A stretch of DNA of 47,359 nucleotides from Vulcanimicrobiota bacterium (GTDB lineage: Bacteria; Vulcanimicrobiota; Vulcanimicrobiia; Vulcanimicrobiales; Vulcanimicrobiaceae), in contig JAFANA010000031.1 in assembly GCA_019232905.1 (NCBI GenBank), positions 1 to 47,359 on the forward strand, given 5' to 3'. Position 1 is the first letter of the stretch. Each line of letters begins with the position of its first letter. Below the pieces are notes generated by a model. That model was not told the DNA's origin, did no database searches, and saw only the letters and a list, made by a program, of their open reading frames with translations. A program made the position numbers and the translations under genes. Below, piece by piece: positions 1 through 9,520 of this stretch.

Positions 1-96
1 CCTCAAGCGGACATGCGCATGTAAGCAAATCCTTTGTGCCGCTTGCTCGGGCGCAGCCGCAACTCACCGCGTTGTGACTAGAGTCGTGTCTCCGTC

Positions 97-2550
97 ATGC
101 ACCAGCAATCGCGACACCCAACGGAAAGCGACCCGCTTTCCTTCGGCCGTTTATTGCGTGAATTTCGATTAGGCGCGGGACTATCGCAAGAGACACTCGC
201 CGAACGCGCTCGCATGAGCGTCGGCGGGATCAGCGTCCTCGAGCGCGGAACGCGCCGTGCCCCTCAGCGCGAAACCATGAACCTCTTAGCCGGTGCGCTG
301 AACCTCTCGCCTCCCGATCGCGAGCGATTCGAACGCGCGGCGCAACGCGCCGGAAACGCGCGCAGACGCCGTGATAACAACGCCAGAACGGCGCGGCAGC
401 GTCACAACTTGCCGTATGCTTTGACCAGTTTTGTCGGCCGTGACCGTGAAGGCGTCTTGTTACGCGCGCAGATCGAGAGTCATCGTCTCGTGACGATTAC
501 GGGCGCCGGCGGCGTCGGTAAAACACGCCTCGCGCTCGAGACGTCGCACGCGTTGCTCGACGACTTTGCCGACGGCGTTTGGTTGATCGAACTCACGCCG
601 ATCGCCGACGGCGCGCTCGTCGCGCAACGCATCGCGGATATATTCGGAATCAACGGCCGCACGGAATCCTATGCGAGTGGCGCCTGGATGGACGAGGTCA
701 TCGACAAGCGAGCACTGATCGTTCTGGATAATTGCGAACACCTGCTCGACGCATGCGCCGAAACCGCGAAACGCCTGCTCGCGCACTGCCCTCACATCCG
801 GATCGTTGCAACGAGCCGTGAGCCGTTGCGCCTTATCGGAGAGCGCGTGTTTCGCCTTCAACCGCTTTCGGAAGGCTCGGCGATCCGGCTCTTTCTCGAC
901 CGCGCTCGAGACGTGTCGCCGGGCTTTACGATCGACGACGGAGACGACGAGTCGTGGGCGTATTTGCGCACGATCTGTGAAGCACTTGACGGCATTCCGT
1001 TTGCTGTCGAACTCGCAGCAGCACGCGTCGCTTCGCTGTCCTTGAAAATACTAGCCGATAATATTCGAAAGCGTCTGAACCTGCTGCGTCACGGCGACCG
1101 CGCGACCGTTCAACGGCACGCAACGATGCGAACCCTGATCGACTGGAGCTACGATCTCCTCGCACCGAACGAGCAGTGCGTTTTCGAGGGACTCTCAATG
1201 TTTAGCGGGGGTTGCACCGTAGCGCAAGCCATCGACGTCTGCGCTTGTGGCGATCTGCCCGCGTTAGCTGTGTTAGATATCCTAACGTCCCTCGTCGATA
1301 AGTCACTCGTTGTCGTCGACTTTGATGCAGACGACGCGCGGTACGGCCTCTTGGAAACGTCACGCGAATATGCACGCGAGAAGCTCGTCGCTCGCGGCCG
1401 GTTCGACGGCGTCGCGGAGCGTCACGCAGCCGCGTATCTCAAACTAGCGGAGCAATTCGAATCCGCGTGGAGCACGGCTCCCAATCGTTCGTGGCACATT
1501 CGCGCAAGGGCCGAACTCGAAAACTGGCGGGTTGCGCTCCAATGGGCGCTCGCCGAACATCACGATGTTCTTCTCGGACAACGCCTGGCCGGAACATTGC
1601 AAGCTGTATGGATCACGTTTGCGCTCACTGAGGGACGGCGTTGGTGTCGCATGGCGCTCGAACTCGTCGACGCGAACACACCGCTTGACGTCGTTGCTGC
1701 GCTGGAGTACGCCGAGGCTGTCATCAGCTTCCTGGGCGGCGAGATCGCGGTCGCGTTGCCCGTCGCGGAGAAAGCGTCGGCGCATTTTCGCGAACTGGAC
1801 GATCGTCGCGGAATCGTCAAAGCGGAGACAATCGCCGGAAGAGCCTTGCTCGAATCCGGGAGCGCCGGCGAAGCCGAACGTCGACTGAGCAACGCGCTTG
1901 AAATTGCTCGCGATATCGACGACCAGCTGCTCGCAGCCGTTGCTCACCAGGGTCTTGGACTCAGCCGCGTGATCGCCGGCGATCTCGATGCATCGCTAGC
2001 TCACGTTGGCGAAGCGTTAGCGATCGCAAATGCTACCTCCGCCGAGCGTATCGCGCTCGTTGCCGGCATGGTCGCCGCGGAAGCCCACTTTCAAGCGGGT
2101 GATGCCGGCGAGGCAATTAAACTCGCCGAAGATAACGTGAACGTTGCGCGAGAGGTCGGCGACGAATTTGCGCTGATGCGCGCGTTCTCGAATCTTGCTA
2201 CGTATCTCATCGGGGCCGATCGCTACGAGGAAGCAAGAAACGCGGCCCGCGAGGCGATCGAATTCGCGGACCTTGCGCAAGGTGCCGCCACACTCGTCTG
2301 GTCGTTGCAACATCTCGCGATGGTCGCCGCTCATCAAAACGACACGATACGCGCGGCGCGACTTTTCGGATTCACCGGCAAACGGCTAGAATCGCTCGGC
2401 GCGTACGGCGACCTCTCCGAAAAATACGAACGCGAGCGTCTACAGCGCGTTCTAAGCAGCGCGCTCCCGGCGTCGGATCTCGCGCCCAACGAGTTGGCGG
2501 GCGGCGCTATGACGCAAGCGCAGGCTGTCGAGGAAGCGATGGCAATCTAG
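97..2550 (+). CDS. XRE-HTH / NB-ARC-like ATPase / TPR transcriptional regulator
   Basis: This 817-residue protein has a cro/C1-type helix-turn-helix at about residues 17-75 (LSQETLAERARMSVGGIS). It is followed by a STAND-type ATPase with a Walker A motif GAGGVGKT at residues 136-143 and a Walker B-like strand ending VLDNCEHLLD near 210. A winged-helix stretch contains WSYDLL, and the C-terminal half is alanine-rich helical TPR-like repeats. Proteins of this architecture are one-component regulators whose ATPase/TPR part senses a ligand. The target genes are unknown. The ATG lies at the first residue that gives a full HTH. The protein stops at TAG, but the same frame continues for 38 codons with an AraC-like HTH, so the C-terminus may be shortened. 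Function by domain is firm; regulon and signal cannot be read. Confidence 0.9.
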   Translation: MHQQSRHPTESDPLSFGRLLREFRLGAGLSQETLAERARMSVGGISVLERGTRRAPQRETMNLLAGALNLSPPDRERFERAAQRAGNARRRRDNNARTARQRHNLPYALTSFVGRDREGVLLRAQIESHRLVTITGAGGVGKTRLALETSHALLDDFADGVWLIELTPIADGALVAQRIADIFGINGRTESYASGAWMDEVIDKRALIVLDNCEHLLDACAETAKRLLAHCPHIRIVATSREPLRLIGERVFRLQPLSEGSAIRLFLDRARDVSPGFTIDDGDDESWAYLRTICEALDGIPFAVELAAARVASLSLKILADNIRKRLNLLRHGDRATVQRHATMRTLIDWSYDLLAPNEQCVFEGLSMFSGGCTVAQAIDVCACGDLPALAVLDILTSLVDKSLVVVDFDADDARYGLLETSREYAREKLVARGRFDGVAERHAAAYLKLAEQFESAWSTAPNRSWHIRARAELENWRVALQWALAEHHDVLLGQRLAGTLQAVWITFALTEGRRWCRMALELVDANTPLDVVAALEYAEAVISFLGGEIAVALPVAEKASAHFRELDDRRGIVKAETIAGRALLESGSAGEAERRLSNALEIARDIDDQLLAAVAHQGLGLSRVIAGDLDASLAHVGEALAIANATSAERIALVAGMVAAEAHFQAGDAGEAIKLAEDNVNVAREVGDEFALMRAFSNLATYLIGADRYEEARNAAREAIEFADLAQGAATLVWSLQHLAMVAAHQNDTIRAARLFGFTGKRLESLGAYGDLSEKYERERLQRVLSSALPASDLAPNELAGGAMTQAQAVEEAMAI

Positions 2551-2667
2551 CCGCAAACGAGCGTACGAGATATCGCGCGCGAACCGCACGTGAGTGCGCG
2601 AACGTTGCAGCGCCGTCTCGAGCAGAGCGGAACCTGCGATTTTATAAATGCCCGTCGGCCGCAGTGA
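2551..2667 (+). pseudogene. AraC-type HTH remnant, in frame after the TAG of the upstream regulator
   Basis: The 38 codons directly after the TAG at 2548-2550, in the same frame, encode VRDIAREPHVSARTLQRRLE followed by QSGT and end at TGA 2665-2667. The alternation IA..xxVSxRTLQRRL..xGT is the hallmark of the first helix-turn-helix of AraC-family DNA-binding domains. There is no start codon or ribosome site of its own, and only about 40 of the usual 100 residues are present. The tail runs into the 3' end of the convergent DUF192 gene. It is either a decayed fusion domain or a stretch reached only by stop readthrough. Confidence 0.55.
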
Positions 2668-3103
2668 GGTCTAAGTGGACCGCGCCGGTGATGCCGTCTT
2701 TTTCGGCTTCGCCTGCGGGAAGCTCGATGACGTACTTGGCGTTTGCGGAGCGACGAGGGATTTTTTCGTCGGGCGTATCCGGCTTTGTCGCCGGAACGTT
2801 CGCCGCGACGGAACGCACGACGCCGTCGGGACCGGCGAACACCATGTCGAGTGGCACCAGCGTGTCCTTCATCCAAAATTCGACCGGCGCGTCTTTGTCG
2901 AAGACAAAGAGCATCCCGGTGTGCGGCGTCAGTTTCGTCACGCTCATGAGCCCGCGTTCGCGCTGCTCGTCGGTCTTTGCAACTTGGAGCGTCAAGGTCG
3001 CGTGAGGCGCCTGCACTGTAATCGTCGAAAGCTGCTGCGGCGTCGGCGGCGCGCTCGGCAGCGGACTTCCCAATGCGAAGAGGAGCGCGATGGAAGCGAT
3101 CAT
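2642..3103 (-). CDS. DUF192 family exported protein
   Basis: A 153-residue protein with an N-terminal hydrophobic signal (MIASIALLFALGSPLPSA) and one DUF192 domain. Recognisable family landmarks are QRERGLMSV, GMLFVFDKDAPVEFWMKDT and PLDMVF. DUF192 proteins are small exported or membrane-tethered beta-barrel proteins with no settled function. The ATG at 3101-3103 overlaps the TGA of the upstream DUF2079 gene as ATGA and is preceded by a GGAGGG ribosome site, which decides the start over a longer upstream frame. It is the last gene of the leftward operon that begins with the macroglobulin-like gene. Its 3' end converges on the regulator remnant. Confidence 0.88.
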   Translation of the reverse strand: MIASIALLFALGSPLPSAPPTPQQLSTITVQAPHATLTLQVAKTDEQRERGLMSVTKLTPHTGMLFVFDKDAPVEFWMKDTLVPLDMVFAGPDGVVRSVAANVPATKPDTPDEKIPRRSANAKYVIELPAGEAEKDGITGAVHLDLTAADGHL

Positions 3104-4440
3104 GGACCAACCCTCCGATAGACGGCGACGCGGTCGACACGGCAGATTTCGTCGACTTGCCCGCTTGCAACTTCCCGACGCACCGCCGGCCAGATCTTCG
3201 TTTGGAACTCGGCGTTCGGGTAGTCGTCGGCAAACAAGAGATATTTCGCATACGGCGGTGCGCCGATCGTCTCGTTCGGATGCAGGAACGCCATCGCCGA
3301 ATACCACTCGTCGTGCGTCCCGAGCGTAGCGTCGGGCGGGACGCATTTGATAACCCGGCGCACGGCCGCGATGTCCGAATATTCGGGCCGCAAGTAGTGT
3401 TCGGCGTGCGTCGGATTAAACGCGATGAGAAAGACGACACAGAGCGCAATTGCCGCCGATGACCATCGCAGAGCGGCCCGCTCTCCCGCATGTTCGCGAA
3501 TCTGAGCGACACCGGCAGCCATCGCGAGCAGTATCCACGGAATCCACAGCGCCACGTAGTGCATGCCCATGCGCCACACATCACCGGAATTCGCTAAGAG
3601 GATGATCCCGAGTCCCGGAACCACGAACCAAAACCACGGCGTGCGCAGCGGCAGAAACGCGAGCGGCACGAGCATCTCCAACACGTACGTCAGCCGTCCG
3701 GTGTTGAAAATCTGACGCGCAACGGCGCCGATACCTTGGTTGTACGGATAGGTGTAAAAGCCCGAGGGTCCCCATCCGCCGACGCGCGGGATGATGATCC
3801 CGAAATACGCAATAAGGACGGCTGCCGCACCGAGCACCGTTAAACCGCCGGCCGTGACATACGCGCGATCGTTTCGGCGCATTCCGGCAACCGTCAAGAC
3901 GCCGCCGAACAAGCCGCACAAGAGCGCGACGTCTTCCTTGACGCAGAGCAGCAGCGCGACGGTGAGCGCGTACCATACCCACTTTCGATTCGAAAGCGCA
4001 AGCAGCGCCGAGAACGTGAGGAACGGATCGAATGCAAGCTCGTGAAATTCGTCAAACGCGAGCGCAATGAGCGGCGGGTACAGCAGTGCAACAATTGCAC
4101 AGCGTACCGCAAGCGGTTTTCCGATATAGCGCTCGATCAAGAGATAGTACACGCCCACCGACGCAACGACCAGCAGAATTTGAACGATTTGAAGCGTCAA
4201 AATCGACCGTGTAATCGCGAGGAGCGGATAGAGCGCGGCAAGGATCGGCGACCAGTGAAACCGGAAATGCGAGGCGTGTTCGAACTGATCGAACATTCCC
4301 GACGGAACGTTCTGTATCGCGATGGCGAGCGTGCCGGTATCCGCGCCATAGGTCCACAAGGCGGTTCGCACCACCGCGCAGACCAAAAGAATCGCCGCTA
4401 CGATCAACGACAACGCGATGACCGTGCGGCGAGAATTCAT
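3100..4440 (-). CDS. DUF2079 polytopic membrane protein
   Basis: A 446-residue integral membrane protein with about ten hydrophobic helices. The N-terminal helix is followed by a loop resembling family members (DQFEHASHFRFHWSPILA), then LAFDEFHELAFDPFL, the characteristic acidic/His loop of DUF2079. That family is distantly related to GT-C-type glycosyltransferases and has no known substrate. The start is the ATG overlapping the polA stop codon (ATGA at 4437-4440). A slightly longer upstream frame would run 30 bases into polA and is not needed. Translation is probably coupled to polA. The glycosyltransferase-like role is inference. Confidence 0.85.
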   Translation of the reverse strand: MNSRRTVIALSLIVAAILLVCAVVRTALWTYGADTGTLAIAIQNVPSGMFDQFEHASHFRFHWSPILAALYPLLAITRSILTLQIVQILLVVASVGVYYLLIERYIGKPLAVRCAIVALLYPPLIALAFDEFHELAFDPFLTFSALLALSNRKWVWYALTVALLLCVKEDVALLCGLFGGVLTVAGMRRNDRAYVTAGGLTVLGAAAVLIAYFGIIIPRVGGWGPSGFYTYPYNQGIGAVARQIFNTGRLTYVLEMLVPLAFLPLRTPWFWFVVPGLGIILLANSGDVWRMGMHYVALWIPWILLAMAAGVAQIREHAGERAALRWSSAAIALCVVFLIAFNPTHAEHYLRPEYSDIAAVRRVIKCVPPDATLGTHDEWYSAMAFLHPNETIGAPPYAKYLLFADDYPNAEFQTKIWPAVRREVASGQVDEICRVDRVAVYRRVGP

Positions 4441-7064
4441 GCGTCGGGCATTGCCTCCACGTCGTACCAATTCGTGCCGGTTTTCACGGTCACTTCCAAC
4501 GGGACGGAAAGTGCGAGGGCATTTTCCATCTCCGAGCGCACGAGCTGCGCGACCTCGTGGAGATGGTCGTTGTGCACCTCGAAGATGAGTTCGTCGTGAA
4601 TTTGCAGCAGCATCGTCGCGTATGGTGAGGACTCGAGCGCCCGGTCGATTTTCACCATCGCAAGCTTCATGAGGTCGGCGGCGCTTCCCTGAAGCGGCGC
4701 ATTCGTCGCCTCGCGTTCTGCGGCTGAGCGCAGCATATAATTACTCGAAGTAAGTGCGGGCATGTAGCGGCGGCGGCCGAGGATCGTTGATACGTAGCCG
4801 TTGCGACGCGCGTCATCGATCGTGCGCTCGATGTAGTCCCGGACGCTCGGAAACCGCGCAAAATACGCGTTCGTAATGTCGCGCGCATCGGCGCGGCTGA
4901 TTTCGAGCCGCTGTGCGAGCCCGAAATCCGACATGCCGTAGAGCAAACCGAAATTTACGCTCTTGGCCATGCGCCGCTGGTTGCCGTCGACCGATTCTCC
5001 CGGCGCTACGTCGAAGATCTGCCGCGCGGTAAAGTCGTGAATGTCTTGACCTTCTTCGAACGCCATACGCATCGCTTCGTCGCCGGAGAGGTGCGCCATC
5101 AGCCGCAGTTCGATTTGGCTGTAGTCGGCCGCGAGTAACACGTGATCGCTATCTTTTGCGACGAATGCTTTGCGAATGCGACGGCCGAGATCGCCGCGTA
5201 CCGGGATATTCTGCAGATTCGGATTCGTCGACGAAAGACGGCCGGTCGCGGTGGATGTTTGATTGAAGACGGTGTGCAACCGGTGGTCGTGCTTGTCGAG
5301 CAGCTGCGGAATGACGTCGACGTACGTGTTCTTGAGTTTCGTCACTTCACGCCACTCGAGCACGAGCGCGCAGATCGGATACTCTTTCGAGAGCCCTTGC
5401 AGAATTTCGACGCCGGTCGCCCAGCCGGTTTTCGTCTTTTTTCCGCCCGGAATACCGAGACGGCCGAATAGAATGTTGCCGAGCTGCATGGGCGAGCCGA
5501 TGTTGAACTCTTCGCCCGCGAAATCGAAAATGTGCCGCTGTAAACGCGTCGTCGCCTCATCGATTTCACGACCGATGACGTCGAGCTCGGTCGTATCGAC
5601 CGCGATGCCGGCGGCTTCCATTTTGGCAAGAATCGGAGCGAGCGGCACCTCGACGTCTTCGTAGAGCCGAAGCTGGTCGCGCTCGTCAAGCGTCTCGCGC
5701 GCTTTCAAAACAATCTGTAGCGTCGCATCGGCGTATGCCGCTGCATCGTCGCCGGGATTCGTCTGCAACTGCTCCGCGGCCGCATCGGAAATTTCGCCGA
5801 ACGTGCGTCCCGGATTGAGCAGATGCGCCGCGATCATCGCATCGTTTTCAAAGCGATAGTGCTCGACACCGTGCGCGTGCAGCGCGTGAATGACGCGCTT
5901 GACGTCGTACGCTGCAAGGCGCTTTGCTTCGCGCAGCAGCGTCCCGACCGCGGACCGCACGTTCTCGTGCGACAACGCAGCGAGTGCGAATGACACTCCC
6001 GTTCCAGCGGCACCGGAGAGCCCGATGTCATGTTCGCGTAAGGCAACTGCGACGAGCTCGGAGTTCGCAAGTGCACGGATATCGTCCGCAAGGCGTTCGA
6101 ACTCCGGCGGATCGACCGAGGCGACATACGATCGATAATTACCTTCGATCCGCTTGTCGGCCGCGAAGAGCGGAAGGCCGTCGACCGGCGGCTTCAGTTT
6201 CGCGAGCAGCGTCTTGAATTCGAGTTCCGCGTAGAGCGGATACAAGTCGGTGTCGCTTGGAAACTTGTAGCGATTGCTCCAGTCGACCTCGACCGGCAGA
6301 TCGCGATGAACGACCGAAACGTCGCGACAGACTTGCGCTTGCGCGCCGTAGTCTTCGACGAGCTTCTGGAGTTTCACCGTCCCGGCGAGCGACGGATCCG
6401 CTACGAGCGCATCGAGCGAACCCGCAGCTTTGATCAGCTTGATCGCCGTTTTTTCACCGACGCCGGGAATGCCGGGAAGATTGTCCGACGGGTCGCCTTT
6501 GAGCCCGCGATAATCCGGCAGTTGTCGCGGTTGGAGTTCGAACCGCTCGGTCACGGCCGGCGGGTCGTATCGTCCCAATTCGGTGATACCGCGGCGCGTC
6601 GTCAGCACGGTCGTTTTCTCGTCGACGATTTGGAGCAAGTCCAAATCCCCGGTCACGACCAGCGTGCGTTCACCCGCATCTTCGGCTTTGCGCGCGAGCG
6701 TCGCAATAATATCGTCGGCTTCCATGCCCTCGATCTCGACGACCGGAATTTTGTGGACCGCGAGCACTTGCCGAACGAGCGCAAATTGGCTTCGCAAATC
6801 ATCAGGCATCGCATCGCGTTGCGCTTTATAGTCTTTATAGAGCGCGACACGCGCAGCGGGCATGCCTTTATCGAAAGCAGCGACGACGTGCGTAGGTTTT
6901 TCGTCGTTGATGAGCTTGTTGAGCATCATCGTAAACCCGTACACGGCGTTAATCGGCGTCCCGCGCGTCGTTGTGAGCGGCGGCAACGCAAAGAACGCAC
7001 GATACACCAGACCGTACGTATCCAGCAACATCAGCGTTGCCGTTCCGGGCTTGGGTTTCGCCAC
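4437..7064 (-). CDS. polA: DNA polymerase I
   Basis: An 875-residue family-A polymerase. Residues 1-290 are the 5'-3' exonuclease/FEN domain (LLLDTYGLVYRAFFALPP, AAFDKGMPAAR, EGMEADDIIATLA, GLKGDPSDNLPGIPGVGEKT). The middle third is a degenerate 3'-5' exonuclease: motif I reads VAVALREHD where a DxE is expected, so proofreading is probably lost. The polymerase domain has motif A (AADYSQIELRLMAHLSGDE), motif B (RRMAKSVNFGLLYGMSDFG) and motif C (LQIHDELIFEV, about residues 820-829). The role is gap filling in repair and RNA-primer removal. The start is GTG, sharing one base with the TAG of the upstream gene. Its place between exported-protein genes is unusual. Confidence 0.97.
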   Translation of the reverse strand: MAKPKPGTATLMLLDTYGLVYRAFFALPPLTTTRGTPINAVYGFTMMLNKLINDEKPTHVVAAFDKGMPAARVALYKDYKAQRDAMPDDLRSQFALVRQVLAVHKIPVVEIEGMEADDIIATLARKAEDAGERTLVVTGDLDLLQIVDEKTTVLTTRRGITELGRYDPPAVTERFELQPRQLPDYRGLKGDPSDNLPGIPGVGEKTAIKLIKAAGSLDALVADPSLAGTVKLQKLVEDYGAQAQVCRDVSVVHRDLPVEVDWSNRYKFPSDTDLYPLYAELEFKTLLAKLKPPVDGLPLFAADKRIEGNYRSYVASVDPPEFERLADDIRALANSELVAVALREHDIGLSGAAGTGVSFALAALSHENVRSAVGTLLREAKRLAAYDVKRVIHALHAHGVEHYRFENDAMIAAHLLNPGRTFGEISDAAAEQLQTNPGDDAAAYADATLQIVLKARETLDERDQLRLYEDVEVPLAPILAKMEAAGIAVDTTELDVIGREIDEATTRLQRHIFDFAGEEFNIGSPMQLGNILFGRLGIPGGKKTKTGWATGVEILQGLSKEYPICALVLEWREVTKLKNTYVDVIPQLLDKHDHRLHTVFNQTSTATGRLSSTNPNLQNIPVRGDLGRRIRKAFVAKDSDHVLLAADYSQIELRLMAHLSGDEAMRMAFEEGQDIHDFTARQIFDVAPGESVDGNQRRMAKSVNFGLLYGMSDFGLAQRLEISRADARDITNAYFARFPSVRDYIERTIDDARRNGYVSTILGRRRYMPALTSSNYMLRSAAEREATNAPLQGSAADLMKLAMVKIDRALESSPYATMLLQIHDELIFEVHNDHLHEVAQLVRSEMENALALSVPLEVTVKTGTNWYDVEAMPDA

Positions 7065-9451
7065 TATTGCACCACAATAGAGGAGGATGCTGCTACGACG
7101 CGGCCGTCGTCGGTAATTTTCAACACGGACACTGTATACCGCCCGCGCGCTTGCGGGAGTTGCAACGGCAGCGCATTTCCTTCATCGCGTGCGACGCTCC
7201 ACGATACGACTTGCGTATCGGCTTCGGAGACGGTGAGATCTTGCGGCGGCAGCGTGCGGCGCACGAAGCCGAGCACTTGCGCGTGTTCGCCGGTCGAATC
7301 GACCCAAGGATGCCACGTGCGGCCGGAGGGCGCGCTCACCTGCGTTGCCGCGACGCCGACGGCGAGAAGTGCCGGCGCGGAATCGAAGAGCGCGCTTCCC
7401 GACGGCGCTCCGCGGCTGATGCGGACGATCACGGTTCCCGGAACATCGCGCGTGTCGCGCAGCGTCACGGACGCAGATGCGCCCGGTGAAAATTGCGCCG
7501 CTTCGATGCCGAGCGGAACGAATTCGGGCCGTCCCGGCGCGTCGACGGAGAGCGGGACGCTCGTCCATTCCATCGCGCCGTCGCGAACGAACGCAGCGCC
7601 GATACGCAGGTCCCCCGGCGCATCATTCGCTTTCAACGAACTTTCCGCGCGACCGCCGTTTACTCGCGTAACCACGGTCTGCGATCCGATCGCGCTTTCC
7701 AGCGTGATCAACGCATCGCCGCTCGCGCCCGGCAACGATGCGCTGACGTGCACGTCGTCGCCCGCGTGATAAATATTCTTATCGAGCGACACGTGCGCGT
7801 CGGAGCTTCCACTTTCCGCCGCATCACCGCCCGCTTGCGGCACGATGTCGACTTGGCCCGCGTCCGTCGATTTGTTCGAGCCGCTCTGTACCGTCGCCAT
7901 CACGAGATTCATACCGAGCACCGGCGAGTTGAACGTGCCGTGTGCGTGGCCGTTTCCATCGAGCGTCAAGACTTGTTCCTGCGTTGACGGACCGTGCGAC
8001 AACGTTGCCCGCACCTGCGCGCCGGCGACCGGCTTGCCGCTCGCAATTTCGTTCGCGTAGACTTCGAAGTTAATCGGCGTTCCGAGCGTTTGCTCGGAAC
8101 GGTCGAGCTGCAGTCTAATGGCGACGCGCGACGTCGGTACGAGAATACGCGTGACCGCGGTCGCGCCCGATGCTTCGACGCGAACCCCGTATGTCGACGA
8201 AAGACCGTCGGTCGGCGGCACGATCATCACTACCGCGCGGCCGTTTCCGTCGGTACTCACCGTCCGCTCGATCCACTTTGTCGTTGCCCACGGTTCGGTT
8301 TCCGGACTGTAACCCACGTACACGTGCGGCGAGCGCACGACGGTCACGTGAACCGGAGTGCCGCCGCGCGACGCGGTAATGTCAACCGGCACTTGTGCGT
8401 TCGGATCGCACGTATTTTCGCAGCCGCCCGCAACGTTGAGCGAGAGACCGTTGGCGTTTGCATCGACGTGCACCGTTGCGCCGCCGACGCCGCCTTCGAC
8501 TTGCGCGAGCACGGCGTAATCGCCGGCCGTTGCATTCGGCGGTACGGGAAGCGTCGCACTGAACGCACCGGCTCCATCGAGCGGCGCTTGCGCCTGCGCG
8601 ACGAGCGTTCCACCCAAGCGCATCGAAACGTTGGCCGTTCCCGACGCTGCTTTCATCACCGAACCCGAACGCGTGCGCGCAAATCCGACGATTCGAACTT
8701 GATCCCCGGCGTGAACGACGGCTGTGTCGCTGCGCACGCCGACGATGGTCGATGGCAGCGGCGCTTGCGGCAATAGACTCGTAAACGCGTAACTATCGGC
8801 CCATTGCGCGAGTGCGAAGATCGGACGCGGCGCATGATTCCAACGAATGATGCCGTGCGAATCCGTCTCGCGCGTCGCGAAGTTGCCGTTCACGACGAAC
8901 TGCACGCGCATGTGCGCAAGCGCCCGTCCCGTTCCGAGATCGGCGCCGTAAACGAGAAGTTCGCCCGGTGTTTCTTTGGTCGCAAGACCGACACGCGTGC
9001 GATTGATCCACACTTGCTCGCCGACGTTCCCGCGCCTCGCCTCGACGACGAAGAACCCTTCACGCGAGCCGAGCGGTACCGTTACTTGATTTGCTTGGAA
9101 CTGATAGCCGCCGGGAGGCGTGTAGCTGAAGGTTGCGACGGGCGTTTTTCCGCGCGTATCGACCGCGCGCGGACGCGTGTTGCTCCCGGCCGTCAAAACA
9201 TCGCCCGGATGAACCTGAAACACGGCGAACTGGACGGGTGCGCTCGAGTAGGTATCGAGGCGAACGACCGTCGGCTTCCACGGAACGTTTGAATCGCTGG
9301 CAAAGAGGGCAAAGTAGGCGTCGAGTTTATGAAGGTCGACGATTTGCCGTGCCGCGGAGGCGGGGGCAACGGCGACGAGCAGCGCTACGAACGCTGCGAT
9401 AATGGAGCGATAAAACGGCACGACCCCGCGTAATTCGCGCCGTTCGCGCAA
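7064..9451 (-). CDS. Exported macroglobulin (MG)-domain protein without thioester domain
   Basis: Up to 795 residues. A signal peptide (SIIAAFVALLVAVAPASA, then ARQ) is followed by repeated beta-sandwich modules resembling alpha-2-macroglobulin MG domains. Landmarks are YRPGD-like phrases such as VHAGDQVRIVGFARTRSG and IYHAGDDVHVSASLPG, and an ELLVYGADLGTGRALAHM MG-type linker. It is about half the length of bacterial alpha-2-macroglobulins and shows no CxEQ thioester motif, so it cannot trap proteases covalently. The role is unknown; periplasmic binding or scaffold is a guess. The TTG at 9451 gives the longest frame, while the GTG at 9421 would leave a tidier signal peptide. First gene of the polA operon. 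Confidence 0.8.
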   Translation of the reverse strand: MRERRELRGVVPFYRSIIAAFVALLVAVAPASAARQIVDLHKLDAYFALFASDSNVPWKPTVVRLDTYSSAPVQFAVFQVHPGDVLTAGSNTRPRAVDTRGKTPVATFSYTPPGGYQFQANQVTVPLGSREGFFVVEARRGNVGEQVWINRTRVGLATKETPGELLVYGADLGTGRALAHMRVQFVVNGNFATRETDSHGIIRWNHAPRPIFALAQWADSYAFTSLLPQAPLPSTIVGVRSDTAVVHAGDQVRIVGFARTRSGSVMKAASGTANVSMRLGGTLVAQAQAPLDGAGAFSATLPVPPNATAGDYAVLAQVEGGVGGATVHVDANANGLSLNVAGGCENTCDPNAQVPVDITASRGGTPVHVTVVRSPHVYVGYSPETEPWATTKWIERTVSTDGNGRAVVMIVPPTDGLSSTYGVRVEASGATAVTRILVPTSRVAIRLQLDRSEQTLGTPINFEVYANEIASGKPVAGAQVRATLSHGPSTQEQVLTLDGNGHAHGTFNSPVLGMNLVMATVQSGSNKSTDAGQVDIVPQAGGDAAESGSSDAHVSLDKNIYHAGDDVHVSASLPGASGDALITLESAIGSQTVVTRVNGGRAESSLKANDAPGDLRIGAAFVRDGAMEWTSVPLSVDAPGRPEFVPLGIEAAQFSPGASASVTLRDTRDVPGTVIVRISRGAPSGSALFDSAPALLAVGVAATQVSAPSGRTWHPWVDSTGEHAQVLGFVRRTLPPQDLTVSEADTQVVSWSVARDEGNALPLQLPQARGRYTVSVLKITDDGRVVAASSSIVVQ

Positions 9452-9520
9452 TGGTCCCGGGGGAACGGCTTGCCTGCTCCGGGAACTTCACACCCGCATT
9501 TTGCCGTTTCGAAAGCAGTC

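Noticed and set aside
1448-1470. TTCGAATCC, resembling a tRNA T-loop
   Set aside because: It lies inside the ATPase regulator frame with no cloverleaf around it.
6306-7769. A 487-codon open frame on the plus strand, opposite the polA start and the next gene
   Set aside because: It covers the opposite strand of two clearly coding genes, is Arg-rich and has no family features; a GC-bias shadow.
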